This document shows positions 16,903-25,322 of a stretch of DNA of 64,000 nucleotides, in pieces. Each line of letters begins with the position of its first letter. The stretch's first letter is position 1. Position numbers and translations under genes: made by a program. The stretch is from the NCBI RefSeq assembly GCF_009749385.1, contig NZ_WBIN01000017.1:23735-87734 (forward strand), written 5' to 3'. The DNA is from Agromyces allii (GTDB taxonomy: Bacteria > Actinomycetota > Actinomycetes > Actinomycetales > Microbacteriaceae). The notes below the pieces were generated by a model. The model did not search any database. It was given only the letters and a program-made list of their open reading frames with translations, and was not told where the DNA came from.

Positions 16903-19896
16903 ATGCCGACCCGACTGTTCGCCCCGCCCGACGGCACGCGGTTGCCGCTCGCCCTGCCCGCCGTCGTGCCCGAACCGACTCCGCCGGGGTTCCCGTTCCT
17001 CGCCGCGCTCGCGCCGGTGGTCGGCGCCGTCGTCCTCTGGTCGATCACGCAGTCGATGATCTCGCTCGCGTTCGCGGTGCTCGGCCCGGTGCTCGCGGTG
17101 GCCACGGTGCTCGACGGTCGTCGCCAGGCGCGTCGCTCGGTGCGCCGCGCGAACGCGGAGCGCATCGCCGCGTTCGCGAGACTTCGCGCCGAGGTCGCGG
17201 TGCGTCACCGAGAGGAGGCCGAGACGGCGTGGCTCCGGCATCCGTCGTCGGGTCGGCTCGTGTCGCGCGACGAGCCGCCGGAATGGCGAGCGCGCGGGCT
17301 CGCTCCGGTCGTGCTCGGTGCGGCGACGGTCGAGAGCGTGCTCCGCATCGACGGCTCGCCCTCCGACGACCTCGATCGCGCGGCGCTCGATCACGCCCGG
17401 CGGCTCGAGGGCGCCCCGGTCGTCGTCGACCTCGCCGGCGGAGTCGGGTTCGCGGGTCCGACGCCCCTCGTCCGTGCGGCGGCCAGGGCCGTGCTCGTGC
17501 AGACCGCGAACCTGGCCCGGCCCGACGCCGTCGCGTTCGATGCACCCGACACCGAGGTCTGGCGCTGGGTCGCCCGGTTTCCGCACGAGGGCTCCGCAGC
17601 GACGCTCGTCCTCCGGGACCTGACCCTTCCGGTCGTGCCCGGTGCCGTGCCCGGCCCGTCCGAGGCGCCGGCCGCCGCCGGTGGCGTCGTCGCGCTCGCG
17701 ACCGACCAGGAGCAGCTGCCCCCTGGGCTCGCGTTCGTGGTGCGCATCGACGGACCGCGCACCGCGACCCTCCTGCAGCACGGCGCCGTGGCCGGGACGG
17801 CGCTCGCCCCCGACCTCCTCGGCGCTGAGGAGTCCTGCGCCTGGGCCGAGCGCTCCTCCGCCTACGCCGAGCGCGCGGGTCTCGGTCCGCGAGCGTCGGT
17901 GCTGCCCGAGATCGTGCGCGTGCGCGATCTTCCGGCGCCGGCCGCGGCCGGCCTGCGGAGATCGACGCTCCGGGCCGCCGTCGGACTGGTCGCCGGGGGA
18001 GCGCTCGAGGTCGACCTCGTCGCCGACGGTCCGCACGCGATCGTCGCCGGCACGACGGGAAGCGGCAAGAGCGAGTTCCTCCTCGCCTGGATCCTGCAGA
18101 TGGCCGCCGCGCATCCGCCGGAACGCGTCGGGTTCCTCCTCGTCGACTTCAAGGGCGGGTCGGCGTTCGAGCCGATCGCCGGACTGCCGCACGTCGCCGG
18201 CATCGTCACCGATCTCGACGACGCCGAGGCGGAGCGGGCGGTTCTGAGCCTGGCGGCCGAGCTCCGCCACCGCGAACGCGTGCTCAGGGGCGCGGGTGTG
18301 CGCGACATCGGCGACCTGGCCGACGACGTGCCGCTCGGCCGCCTGGTGGTCGTGATCGACGAGTTCCAGGCGATGATCCAGCGGTTCCGCGGCCTCGGCT
18401 CGGTCGTCGCCGACATCGCCGCGCGCGGGAGATCCCTCGGCGTGCATCTCGTGCTCGCCTCGCAGCGCCCCAACGGCGTGCTCGGCGAGCAGATCACGGC
18501 GAACGCGCCGATCCGGGTGTCGCTGCGGGTGATGACCCGGGCCGACAGCCTTGCCGTGGTCGGCAGCGACGCGGCGGCGGGCATCCCCGCAGATCGGCCG
18601 GGCCGAGGCATCGCGGATCGCGGCGACGGGGTGCGCGTGCCGTTCCAATCCGTGCTCGTCGATGCGGAGGCCGTCGATGAGGTTCGACGGCGGTTCGCGG
18701 CGTCGCCGCCGGTTCGACGACCGTGGCTCGACCCGCTGCCGACCCGGCTCGCGCGTGCCGACCTCGAGGCGGCGCTCGGAGTCCCCGCATCGGATGCGCC
18801 GGCCTCGCCCGGCTCGCATGGCTCGCCGGGCTCCTCGGCCCGGCGGGCCGATTCGTCCGGCGGGCCGTCGCCCGTGGTGTTCGGCATCGTCGACGAGCCT
18901 GACCTGCAGCGTCGGAGTCCGGCCTCGTGGACGCCGGCGGTCGACGGGAACCTGCTCGTGCTCGGATCACCCGGCGCCGGGCGATCGACGGCGCTCGCCG
19001 CGATCGAGGCCGGGGTCCGTGCGCAGGCGGGCGCCTCGGCGGTGCTCCGACTCGGCCGGGGCGCGCCGACGGACTGGCAATTGCTCGCCGACCTCGTCAC
19101 TGCAGCCCGCGGCGGATCTCTCGCGCACCGGCTCCTGGTGGTCGACGACCTCGACACCCGATTCGCGCCGTGGCCCGAGGAGTACCGTCACGCGGCGACC
19201 GCGATGCTGGCCGAGCTCCTCGCCGACGGGCGCCGTCTCGGGTTCGCGGTCGCGGCCGGCGCCGCGCTCGGACATCGGCTGGGCGGCGGCCTGCGCGAGC
19301 TCTTCGGCGAGTTCGTGCACCTGCGGCACCCGTCCAAGGCGGAGCTCTCGCACGCCGGGGGCGTCGGCGACCTCTGGCAACGCGACGCTCCGCCCGGCTC
19401 GGGCCAATGGCGTTCGCGTCGACTGCAGGTGATCGACGTGCCGCCGCTCCGCGAGCTGGTCGCCCCCGGTCCGCCGCCGGAGGTCGCACTCGACGAGGGG
19501 TTCGTCGCCCTGGTCTCGTCGGCGGCGCAGCGCGACCTCGATCTGCTGCGGGCGACCGGGCGGGTGCCCGTCCGGCTCGTGCCGGGAGGCGAGCGCGAGG
19601 TGCTCGCCGGGCTCGGGCGCGAGCCGCTGCTCGTCGTCGGCGACGCCGACGCCTGGGCGGCGTCCTACGCGCTGGCGGCGCGAGCCCGCGATACGGCCAC
19701 GATCCTCGTCCGCGGCGGACTGCGTGAGTTCCGGGCGCTCGCGCCCGCGTCCGCCGGGCGTACAGGGCCGATCGCGCTCCCGCCGCTCCTGGGTGACGGC
19801 GGCGGCGAATGCTGGGCGGTTCGACCCGGTGGATCCGCTCTCCGGCGACGGTGGCCGACGACGGAAAACATCGCATATCACGTCAGCGGGCACTGA
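16903..19896 (+). CDS. FtsK/SpoIIIE-domain ATPase, EccC/EssC-like
   Basis: A 997-residue protein. Two adjacent membrane helices at about 28-72 are followed by a linker region (about 75-355), a complete FtsK/SpoIIIE ATPase with Walker A GTTGSGKS at 383-390 and Walker B VVVIDEF around D486, then a second P-loop domain (GSPGAGRS, 688-695). It lacks the FtsK gamma DNA-reading domain and the four-helix FtsK N-terminus. The layout (two helices, then tandem ATPases) is that of type VII secretion motors EccC/EssC. No WXG100, EccB, EccD or MycP gene is near it. The ATG at 16903 follows a 102-base spacer after the zinc-ribbon/FHA gene. Probable role: protein export or assembly motor for this locus. The substrate is unknown. 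Confidence 0.88.
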   Translation: MPTRLFAPPDGTRLPLALPAVVPEPTPPGFPFLAALAPVVGAVVLWSITQSMISLAFAVLGPVLAVATVLDGRRQARRSVRRANAERIAAFARLRAEVAVRHREEAETAWLRHPSSGRLVSRDEPPEWRARGLAPVVLGAATVESVLRIDGSPSDDLDRAALDHARRLEGAPVVVDLAGGVGFAGPTPLVRAAARAVLVQTANLARPDAVAFDAPDTEVWRWVARFPHEGSAATLVLRDLTLPVVPGAVPGPSEAPAAAGGVVALATDQEQLPPGLAFVVRIDGPRTATLLQHGAVAGTALAPDLLGAEESCAWAERSSAYAERAGLGPRASVLPEIVRVRDLPAPAAAGLRRSTLRAAVGLVAGGALEVDLVADGPHAIVAGTTGSGKSEFLLAWILQMAAAHPPERVGFLLVDFKGGSAFEPIAGLPHVAGIVTDLDDAEAERAVLSLAAELRHRERVLRGAGVRDIGDLADDVPLGRLVVVIDEFQAMIQRFRGLGSVVADIAARGRSLGVHLVLASQRPNGVLGEQITANAPIRVSLRVMTRADSLAVVGSDAAAGIPADRPGRGIADRGDGVRVPFQSVLVDAEAVDEVRRRFAASPPVRRPWLDPLPTRLARADLEAALGVPASDAPASPGSHGSPGSSARRADSSGGPSPVVFGIVDEPDLQRRSPASWTPAVDGNLLVLGSPGAGRSTALAAIEAGVRAQAGASAVLRLGRGAPTDWQLLADLVTAARGGSLAHRLLVVDDLDTRFAPWPEEYRHAATAMLAELLADGRRLGFAVAAGAALGHRLGGGLRELFGEFVHLRHPSKAELSHAGGVGDLWQRDAPPGSGQWRSRRLQVIDVPPLRELVAPGPPPEVALDEGFVALVSSAAQRDLDLLRATGRVPVRLVPGGEREVLAGLGREPLLVVGDADAWAASYALAARARDTATILVRGGLREFRALAPASAGRTGPIALPPLLGDGGGECWAVRPGGSALRRRWPTTENIAYHVSGH

Positions 19897-20015
19897 ATCC
19901 GCACGTTCTGTTCCCAGAAATTAACGATTCTGACATCGATACGTGAATTGGACCCCCCAGTGTGGCACTATCGACGAACCCCTTGGCAACGTCGCTGAAC
20001 CCGAATGGAGCACCC

Positions 20016-21230
20016 GTGAACGCTCGGCCCCTTCCCCAGGATCCGATGATCCGTTCGTTGATCGCCCGCGCCCGTGCTTCCCAGATGAGCCGGCGCACGA
20101 TGCTCGCCGGTGCAGGCGCCGGTGCGTCCGCGCTCGCGCTCGCCGCGTGCTCGACCGGTGGAGCGGCGGTGAAGCCGACCGCGGCCGCAGACGGGTCGGC
20201 GACCGACAAGTCGCTCAACTGGGCGAACTGGGCTGCCTACATCGACGAAGACGACTCGGGCAACTACCCGACGCTGCAGGCCTTCGAGGAGCAGACCGGC
20301 ATCAAGGTCAACTACGAGGTCGCCGTCGACGACAACAACACGTACTACGGCAAGGTCAAGGACCAGCTCGCGCTCGGCCAGGACATCGGGGCCGACACGG
20401 TGTGCCTCACCGACTGGATGGTCGCCCGTTGGATCCGGTTCGGCTACACGCAGGAGCTCGACCACGCGAACATCCCGAACATCGCGAACCTCAGCCCGGC
20501 GCTGCGCGACCCCGACTTCGACAAGGGCCGCGCGTTCTCGCTGCCGTGGCAGGGCGGCTTCGCCGGCATCTGCTGGAACAAGGAGGCCTTCCCCGACGGG
20601 CTCGCCTCCGTCGAGGACCTCTGGTCGTCCGAGCTCAAGGGCCGGGTCGGCGTGCTCTCCGAGATGCGCGACACGATGGGCCTGATCATGCTGCAGAACG
20701 GCGTCGACATCGCCGGCGACTGGGGCGACGCCGAGTTCGACGCCGCGATCGACGTGCTCACCGAGCAGGTCGAGAGCGGCCAGGTCCGCAACATCAAGGG
20801 CAACGCGTACCTCGAAGACCTGAAGAGCGGCGACACCCTCGCCGCGATCTGCTGGTCGGGCGACATCACGGTCATCAACGCCGAGGCCGGCGACAAGTGG
20901 GAGTTCGCGATCCCCGACGCGGGCGGCACGCTCTGGAACGACAACTTCCTCGTGCCGATCGGCTCCACGCGCAAGACCAACGCCGAGACGCTCATGAACT
21001 ACTACTACGAGCCCGAGGTCGCGGCCGAGGTCGCCGCATGGGTGAACTACATCACGCCCGTCGTCGGTGCGAAGGAGGCGGCCGCGGCGATCGACCCCGA
21101 GCTCGCCGAGAACCAGCTCATCTTCCCCAACGAGGAGACGCTCTCGAAGGCCCACATCTTCCGCTCGCTCTCCGGAGCCGAGGAGCAGAAGTACCAGGCC
21201 CAGTTCCAGAGCATCCTGCTCGGCGCCTGA
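20016..21230 (+). CDS. Polyamine ABC transporter substrate-binding lipoprotein (PotD-like)
   Basis: A 404-residue extracytoplasmic binding protein for spermidine/putrescine-type substrates. The N-terminus carries a twin-arginine motif (SRRTMLAG), a hydrophobic stretch and a lipobox ending LAAC, so export by Tat followed by lipid anchoring is expected. The mature part shows the family's W-A-x-Y opening (NWANWAAYID) and SLPWQGGFAGICWNK. I chose the GTG at 20016 because GGAG lies 5 bases upstream; the GTG at 19962 and ATG at 20046 are alternatives. The gene heads potD-A-B-C, all on the plus strand. The 120 bases before it are unusually AT-rich for this window and probably contain the promoter. 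Confidence 0.92.
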   Translation: MNARPLPQDPMIRSLIARARASQMSRRTMLAGAGAGASALALAACSTGGAAVKPTAAADGSATDKSLNWANWAAYIDEDDSGNYPTLQAFEEQTGIKVNYEVAVDDNNTYYGKVKDQLALGQDIGADTVCLTDWMVARWIRFGYTQELDHANIPNIANLSPALRDPDFDKGRAFSLPWQGGFAGICWNKEAFPDGLASVEDLWSSELKGRVGVLSEMRDTMGLIMLQNGVDIAGDWGDAEFDAAIDVLTEQVESGQVRNIKGNAYLEDLKSGDTLAAICWSGDITVINAEAGDKWEFAIPDAGGTLWNDNFLVPIGSTRKTNAETLMNYYYEPEVAAEVAAWVNYITPVVGAKEAAAAIDPELAENQLIFPNEETLSKAHIFRSLSGAEEQKYQAQFQSILLGA

Positions 21231-21244
21231 GCGAGGACGAGAGC

Positions 21245-22444
21245 ATGGCTGTACGCGAATTCGCCGAGCGGGGCGCAGACCTCGAGCTCGTCGGCATCCA
21301 GAAGCGGTTCCCCGGGTTCACGGCGATCGAGAACCTCGACCTCACGATTCCCGCGGGTTCCTTCTTCGCGCTCCTCGGGCCGTCGGGATGCGGCAAGACC
21401 ACGACGCTCCGACTCGTCGCCGGGCTGGAGGAGCCCACGCAGGGCCGCATCCTCATCGGCGGCAAGGACGTGACCTCGACGAGGTCGCACGAGCGGCCCG
21501 TCAACACGGTGTTCCAGAGCTACGCACTGTTCCCGCACATGAGCATCATCGAGAACGTCGCGTTCGGGCTCAAGCGACGTCGCATCGGCGACCCGCTCGG
21601 CAAGGCGCACGAGGCGCTCCGGCTGGTCGAGCTCGACCACCTCGCGCAGCGTCGGCCGCAGCAGTTGTCGGGCGGCCAGCAGCAGCGCGTCGCGCTCGCG
21701 CGCGCGATCGTGAACCGCCCCGCCCTGCTGCTGCTCGACGAACCGCTCGGCGCGCTCGACCTCAAGCTCCGCCGCCAGATGCAGCTCGAGCTGAAGACGA
21801 TCCAGGAAGAGGTCGGCCTCACCTTCCTCCACGTCACGCACGACCAGGAGGAGGCCATGACCATGGCCGACACCGTGGCCGTCATGAACAAGGGCGCCAT
21901 CGAGCAGATGGGGGCTCCCGCCGAGCTGTACGACCTGCCGAAGACCGCGTTCGTCGCGAACTTCCTCGGCCAGTCGAACCTCTTCTCCGGCGAGGTCGCC
22001 GGCTCGACCGACACCGCGATCGCGGTCGACGCCGGCGGAGCACGTCTCGTGGTTCCGAAGGCCAGGGCGCACCGCCACAACGGGGCGGTCACGGTCGGCG
22101 TCCGCCCCGAGAAGGTCTCGCTGCACGTCGAGGCCCCCGTGCCGTCGTCCGAGCGCAACGTGCTCGGTCCCGGCCGCGTGCTCGACGTCTCGTTCTCGGG
22201 AGTGAGCACCCAGTACCTCGTCGACGTGCCCGGTCACGGCACGATCCTCGTGTTCGCCCAGAACACCGGATCGGGTCCGAGCGTCGGCGTCGGCGCCGAG
22301 GTCTGGGCGAGCTGGCTCGTCGAGCACGGCTTCGGCCTCGACGACGGCGCGGTCGAGGTCGAGCGGTTCGCGGCCGACGACTCGACGACCTCGATCGCCG
22401 CGCAGCGCCGCGACGACCTGGTCGCCGAGCTCGGGGAGGGCTGA
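21245..22444 (+). CDS. potA: Polyamine ABC transporter ATP-binding protein (PotA-like)
   Basis: A 399-residue ABC ATPase energising the importer. Walker A is GPSGCGKT at 45-52, with Q-loop FQSYALFPH, signature LSGGQQQR, Walker B LLLLDEPLGALD and switch His in VTHDQEEA. The C-terminal third is a TOBE-type regulatory region (GVRPEKVSL). The ATG lies 14 bases after the potD stop, with an AGGACGAG ribosome-binding site, and potB follows after 2 bases. Length and domain order match PotA/spermidine importers rather than maltose-type MalK. Specificity within polyamines is inferred from the neighbouring potD and gabT genes. Confidence 0.94.
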   Translation: MAVREFAERGADLELVGIQKRFPGFTAIENLDLTIPAGSFFALLGPSGCGKTTTLRLVAGLEEPTQGRILIGGKDVTSTRSHERPVNTVFQSYALFPHMSIIENVAFGLKRRRIGDPLGKAHEALRLVELDHLAQRRPQQLSGGQQQRVALARAIVNRPALLLLDEPLGALDLKLRRQMQLELKTIQEEVGLTFLHVTHDQEEAMTMADTVAVMNKGAIEQMGAPAELYDLPKTAFVANFLGQSNLFSGEVAGSTDTAIAVDAGGARLVVPKARAHRHNGAVTVGVRPEKVSLHVEAPVPSSERNVLGPGRVLDVSFSGVSTQYLVDVPGHGTILVFAQNTGSGPSVGVGAEVWASWLVEHGFGLDDGAVEVERFAADDSTTSIAAQRRDDLVAELGEG

Positions 22445-22446
22445 GC

Positions 22447-23358
22447 ATGGCCTTCGCCGCGTTCGCGACCGCGGAGGCCCAGCCCCAGGCGCCACGCAAG
22501 TCGAGCCGCATCGCGCTCTTCCTGCTGCTGCCCGGCATCCTGTACCTGGTCCTGTTCTTCCTGACGCCGCTCGTCTCCCTGCTGCTGACCTCGTTGCAGG
22601 CGCCGCTCGAGTACGGCGACATCGGGCAGTACCAGTACGCGTTCAACTGGCAGAACTACGTCGACGTGATGACGGCCTACTGGCCGCACATCCTGCGTTC
22701 GTTCGGTTACGCGCTGGCGGCGACGGTGTTCGCGCTGCTGTTCAGCTATCCGCTGGCGTACTTCATCGGCGTGAAGGCGCGACGGTGGCCGCTGCTGCAG
22801 AGCCTCATGCTCGTGCTCGTCATCGCCCCGTTCTTCATCAGCTTCCTGCTGCGCACGCTCGCATGGAAGCAGATCCTCTCCGACGAGTCGTTCGTGATCA
22901 CGTCGCTGAAGGCGCTTTCGCTCCTCGGGCCCGACGCGCACTTCACGGGCACGCCGTTCGCGGTGATCTTCGGTCTGACGTACAACTTCATCCCGTTCAT
23001 GACCCTGCCGCTGTACACCGCGCTCGAACGCCTCGACCTGCGCTACCTCGAGGCGGGCAGCGACCTGTACGCGAACCCGTTCACGGTGTTCCGCAAGATC
23101 ACCGTCCCGCTCTCGATGCCCGGCATCGTCGCGGGCACGCTGCTCACGTTCATCCCGGCGGCGGGCGACTACGTCAACGCGAGCCGCGACTTCCTCGGCG
23201 GCCCCGACACGCAGATGATGGGCAACGTGATCGAGGCGAACTTCCTCGTGCTGCTGAACTACCCGGCGGCCGCGGCGCTCTCGATCATCCTGATGGCGGC
23301 GATCCTCGTGCTCGTCGGCGTCTACGTCAAGCGTTCCGGAACGGAGGACCTGCTGTGA
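22447..23358 (+). CDS. potB: Polyamine ABC transporter permease (PotB-like)
   Basis: A 303-residue inner-membrane permease with six predicted helices, the first at about 24-44. The coupling-helix EAA loop is near LEAGSDLYANPFTVFRKITVPLSMPG. A long exterior loop between helices 1 and 2 is typical of PotB. The ATG is 2 bases after the potA stop, and its stop overlaps the GTG of potC, so the two permeases are translationally coupled and probably form the PotB/PotC heterodimer. Confidence 0.94.
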   Translation: MAFAAFATAEAQPQAPRKSSRIALFLLLPGILYLVLFFLTPLVSLLLTSLQAPLEYGDIGQYQYAFNWQNYVDVMTAYWPHILRSFGYALAATVFALLFSYPLAYFIGVKARRWPLLQSLMLVLVIAPFFISFLLRTLAWKQILSDESFVITSLKALSLLGPDAHFTGTPFAVIFGLTYNFIPFMTLPLYTALERLDLRYLEAGSDLYANPFTVFRKITVPLSMPGIVAGTLLTFIPAAGDYVNASRDFLGGPDTQMMGNVIEANFLVLLNYPAAAALSIILMAAILVLVGVYVKRSGTEDLL

Positions 23359-24266
23359 GCGGAGAAGTCCAGGCCGCCGCCGTGCTCGGCGGGCTCGCCG
23401 AGAGCGAGCAGAGCGAACTGTCGGCACGCGGTCGACGATCGAACGGGCCGACGCGCCAGGGGCGCATCGGACTCGGCTCGTGGCTGCTGCCCACGTACAC
23501 GATCCTCGCGTTCGTGTTCCTGCTGATCCCCATCGTCTACACGTTCGTGTTCTCGTTCAACGACTCGGTGAAGTCGAACATCGCCTGGCGCGGGTTCACC
23601 TTCGACAAATGGCTGAACGTCTGCAACGTCGAGGGCGGCGCGGTGTGCGAGGCCTTCGCGAACAGCGTCATCATCGGCGTCGTCGCGACGATCATCGCCA
23701 CGACGCTCGGCACCATGATCGCGATCGCGCTCGTGCGCTACCGGTTCCGGGCGCGCTCGGTCATCAGCCTGCTGCTCTTCCTGCCGATGGCGACCCCCGA
23801 GGTCGTGCTCGGCGCCGGCCTGGCCGCGCAGTTCCTCGCCGTCGGCGTGCCGAAGGACATGACGACGATCATCCTGGCGCACACGATGTTCTGCATCAGC
23901 TTCGTCGTGGTGACCGTCAAGGCGCGCGTCGCGAGCCTCGACCCGGCGCTCGAGGAGGCGGGGCGCGACCTCTACGGGTCGCCCGCGCAGGTCTTCTGGC
24001 GGGTCACGTTCCCGCTGCTGACGCCCGGCATCGTGGCGGCCGCGCTGCTTTCGTTCGCGCTGAGCTTCGACGACTTCATCATCACGAACTTCAACTCGGG
24101 CTCCGTCTCGACGTTCCCGAAGTACGTGTACATCTCGGCGTCGCGCGGCATCCCCGCCGAGGCCAACGTCATCGCCTCGGCGGTGTTCCTCTTCGCGCTC
24201 GTGCTCGTGATCGGCGCACAGGTGTCCCGTGCGGCGCGCGCGAAACGGCTCGCGAAGCTCGGCTGA
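23355..24266 (+). CDS. potC: Polyamine ABC transporter permease (PotC-like)
   Basis: A 303-residue permease with a 45-residue hydrophilic N-terminal extension followed by six helices starting near residue 46. The EAA loop is EEAGRDLYGSPAQVFWRVTFPLLTPG. The sequence SFDDFIITNFNSG near the end is highly characteristic of PotC. The GTG start overlaps the potB stop by 4 bases. A perfect 16-bp hairpin 20 bases downstream ends the operon. Two Cys residues in CNVEGGAVC lie in the first exterior loop. Confidence 0.94.
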   Translation: MSGEVQAAAVLGGLAESEQSELSARGRRSNGPTRQGRIGLGSWLLPTYTILAFVFLLIPIVYTFVFSFNDSVKSNIAWRGFTFDKWLNVCNVEGGAVCEAFANSVIIGVVATIIATTLGTMIAIALVRYRFRARSVISLLLFLPMATPEVVLGAGLAAQFLAVGVPKDMTTIILAHTMFCISFVVVTVKARVASLDPALEEAGRDLYGSPAQVFWRVTFPLLTPGIVAAALLSFALSFDDFIITNFNSGSVSTFPKYVYISASRGIPAEANVIASAVFLFALVLVIGAQVSRAARAKRLAKLG

Positions 24267-24285
24267 CCCGAACCGAGCGAACACG

Positions 24286-24322
24286 CGGATGCCGCGCCGG
24301 ACACGTTCCGGCGCGGCATCCG
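24286..24322. terminator. Bidirectional hairpin terminator between potC and the asparaginase gene
   Basis: Two perfect 16-base arms (CGGATGCCGCGCCGGA and its complement) flank a 5-base CACGT loop. It sits between convergent genes ending at 24266 and 24333, so it can terminate both. No T-run follows, as usual in high-GC actinobacteria. The arm ends are the CGGATGC/GCATCCG heptamer that recurs throughout the window. Confidence 0.82.
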
Positions 24323-24332
24323 TCGTTCGAGG

Positions 24333-25322
24333 TCAGATGGTGGCGCGAACCTCGCCGACGCGACGCTCGCCGCCCATGACCCAGAGGTCGAGTTCGGTGG
24401 CGACCCGGTCGACCGCGGAATCGTCGATCGCGCCCGTGCTCGCGAGCAGGCGCAGTCCGATGATCGTCGAGGCGCGCGACGAGCCGTCGAGCACCTTCAG
24501 GGCGGTCGTGGTGCCGTCGGGGGCGGTCATGACCATGACGCCCTCGGCGCCGAACTTCGCGAACACGCCGACGCGTTCGATGGCGACGGTGTCGGGCTGG
24601 CCGGGGCCCGCGATCGCCCAGGGGTTTTCGCGGACGGCCTCGGTGAGCGCAGCGCCCTCGCGGAACAGCGCGAACGGCGACGACGAGGCCGCGGTCGTGA
24701 CCTTCTGGATGCCGCGGGCGAGCCCCGTGAGGCTGATCGCGTGCACCGGGGCACCGCAGCCGTCGATCGCCGTCGCCGTGGCCCGCTCGCCCGTGAGGCG
24801 TTCGAGCACGTCGAGGATGCGGCGCTGCAGCGGATGCGCGGGGTCGAGGTAGCCCTCGATCGGCCAGCCGTTGGCGACGCACGCGAGGAGCATCGCGGCG
24901 TGCTTGCCCGAGCAGGTCATGTACACCCGCTCGCGCTGACCGCCGGCGCGCACGAGGTCTTCGTACGCGGTGCGATCGGTCGGCACGGCCGGCGGGCAGC
25001 CGAGTGCGGATTCGGGCAGCGACGCACGGGCGAGGAGCCCGCGCACGAGCGCCACGTGCGCGGCCGTGCCCGAGTGGCTCGCGGTCGCGATGGCCGCGTC
25101 TTCACCGCGGAGGGTCACGCCGGAGGACATGACGGCGACCGCGATGAACGGCTTCAGGGCGGAGCGGGGGAGGACGGGCGATGCCACGTCGCCGAGGGCG
25201 CGCAGCAGCTCGCCCTCGGGGGAGAGCACGACGGCGGAGCCGGCGTGCCTGGACTCGGTGAAACCATTGCGTTCGACCACGGCGAGTTCGACGGCGTCTG
25301 CTGAGGAGAAGGTGCCGGTCAT
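24333..25322 (-). CDS. Asparaginase II-family protein
   Basis: A 329-residue protein of the actinobacterial/plant-pathogen asparaginase_II family (distinct from the bacterial type I/II AnsA/AnsB fold). Recognisable segments are ELAVVERNGFTESRHAG at the start, SALKPFIAVAVMSSG, MTCSGKHAAMLLACV, DGCGAPVHAISL and GVFAKFGAEGVMV. The expected reaction is hydrolysis of L-asparagine or a related amide to the acid plus ammonia, in the cytoplasm (no signal peptide). The ATG overlaps the gabT stop (ATGA on the minus strand), so it is the second gene of a gabT operon. That pairing hints at an amide intermediate of amine catabolism, such as a gamma-glutamyl or succinyl amide, rather than asparagine itself. 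Confidence 0.88.
   Translation of the reverse strand: MTGTFSSADAVELAVVERNGFTESRHAGSAVVLSPEGELLRALGDVASPVLPRSALKPFIAVAVMSSGVTLRGEDAAIATASHSGTAAHVALVRGLLARASLPESALGCPPAVPTDRTAYEDLVRAGGQRERVYMTCSGKHAAMLLACVANGWPIEGYLDPAHPLQRRILDVLERLTGERATATAIDGCGAPVHAISLTGLARGIQKVTTAASSSPFALFREGAALTEAVRENPWAIAGPGQPDTVAIERVGVFAKFGAEGVMVMTAPDGTTTALKVLDGSSRASTIIGLRLLASTGAIDDSAVDRVATELDLWVMGGERRVGEVRATI

Noticed and set aside
2068..19896. A standard ESX/type VII secretion locus
   Set aside because: Only the motor-like ATPase is present. EccB, EccD, EccE, MycP and WXG100 genes are absent, and the other genes belong to MoxR/DUF58 and kinase families.
19897..20015. Possible WXG100-type small gene next to the EccC-like ATPase
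   Set aside because: No open frame of about 100 codons with a central W-x-G exists in the spacer or elsewhere around the locus.
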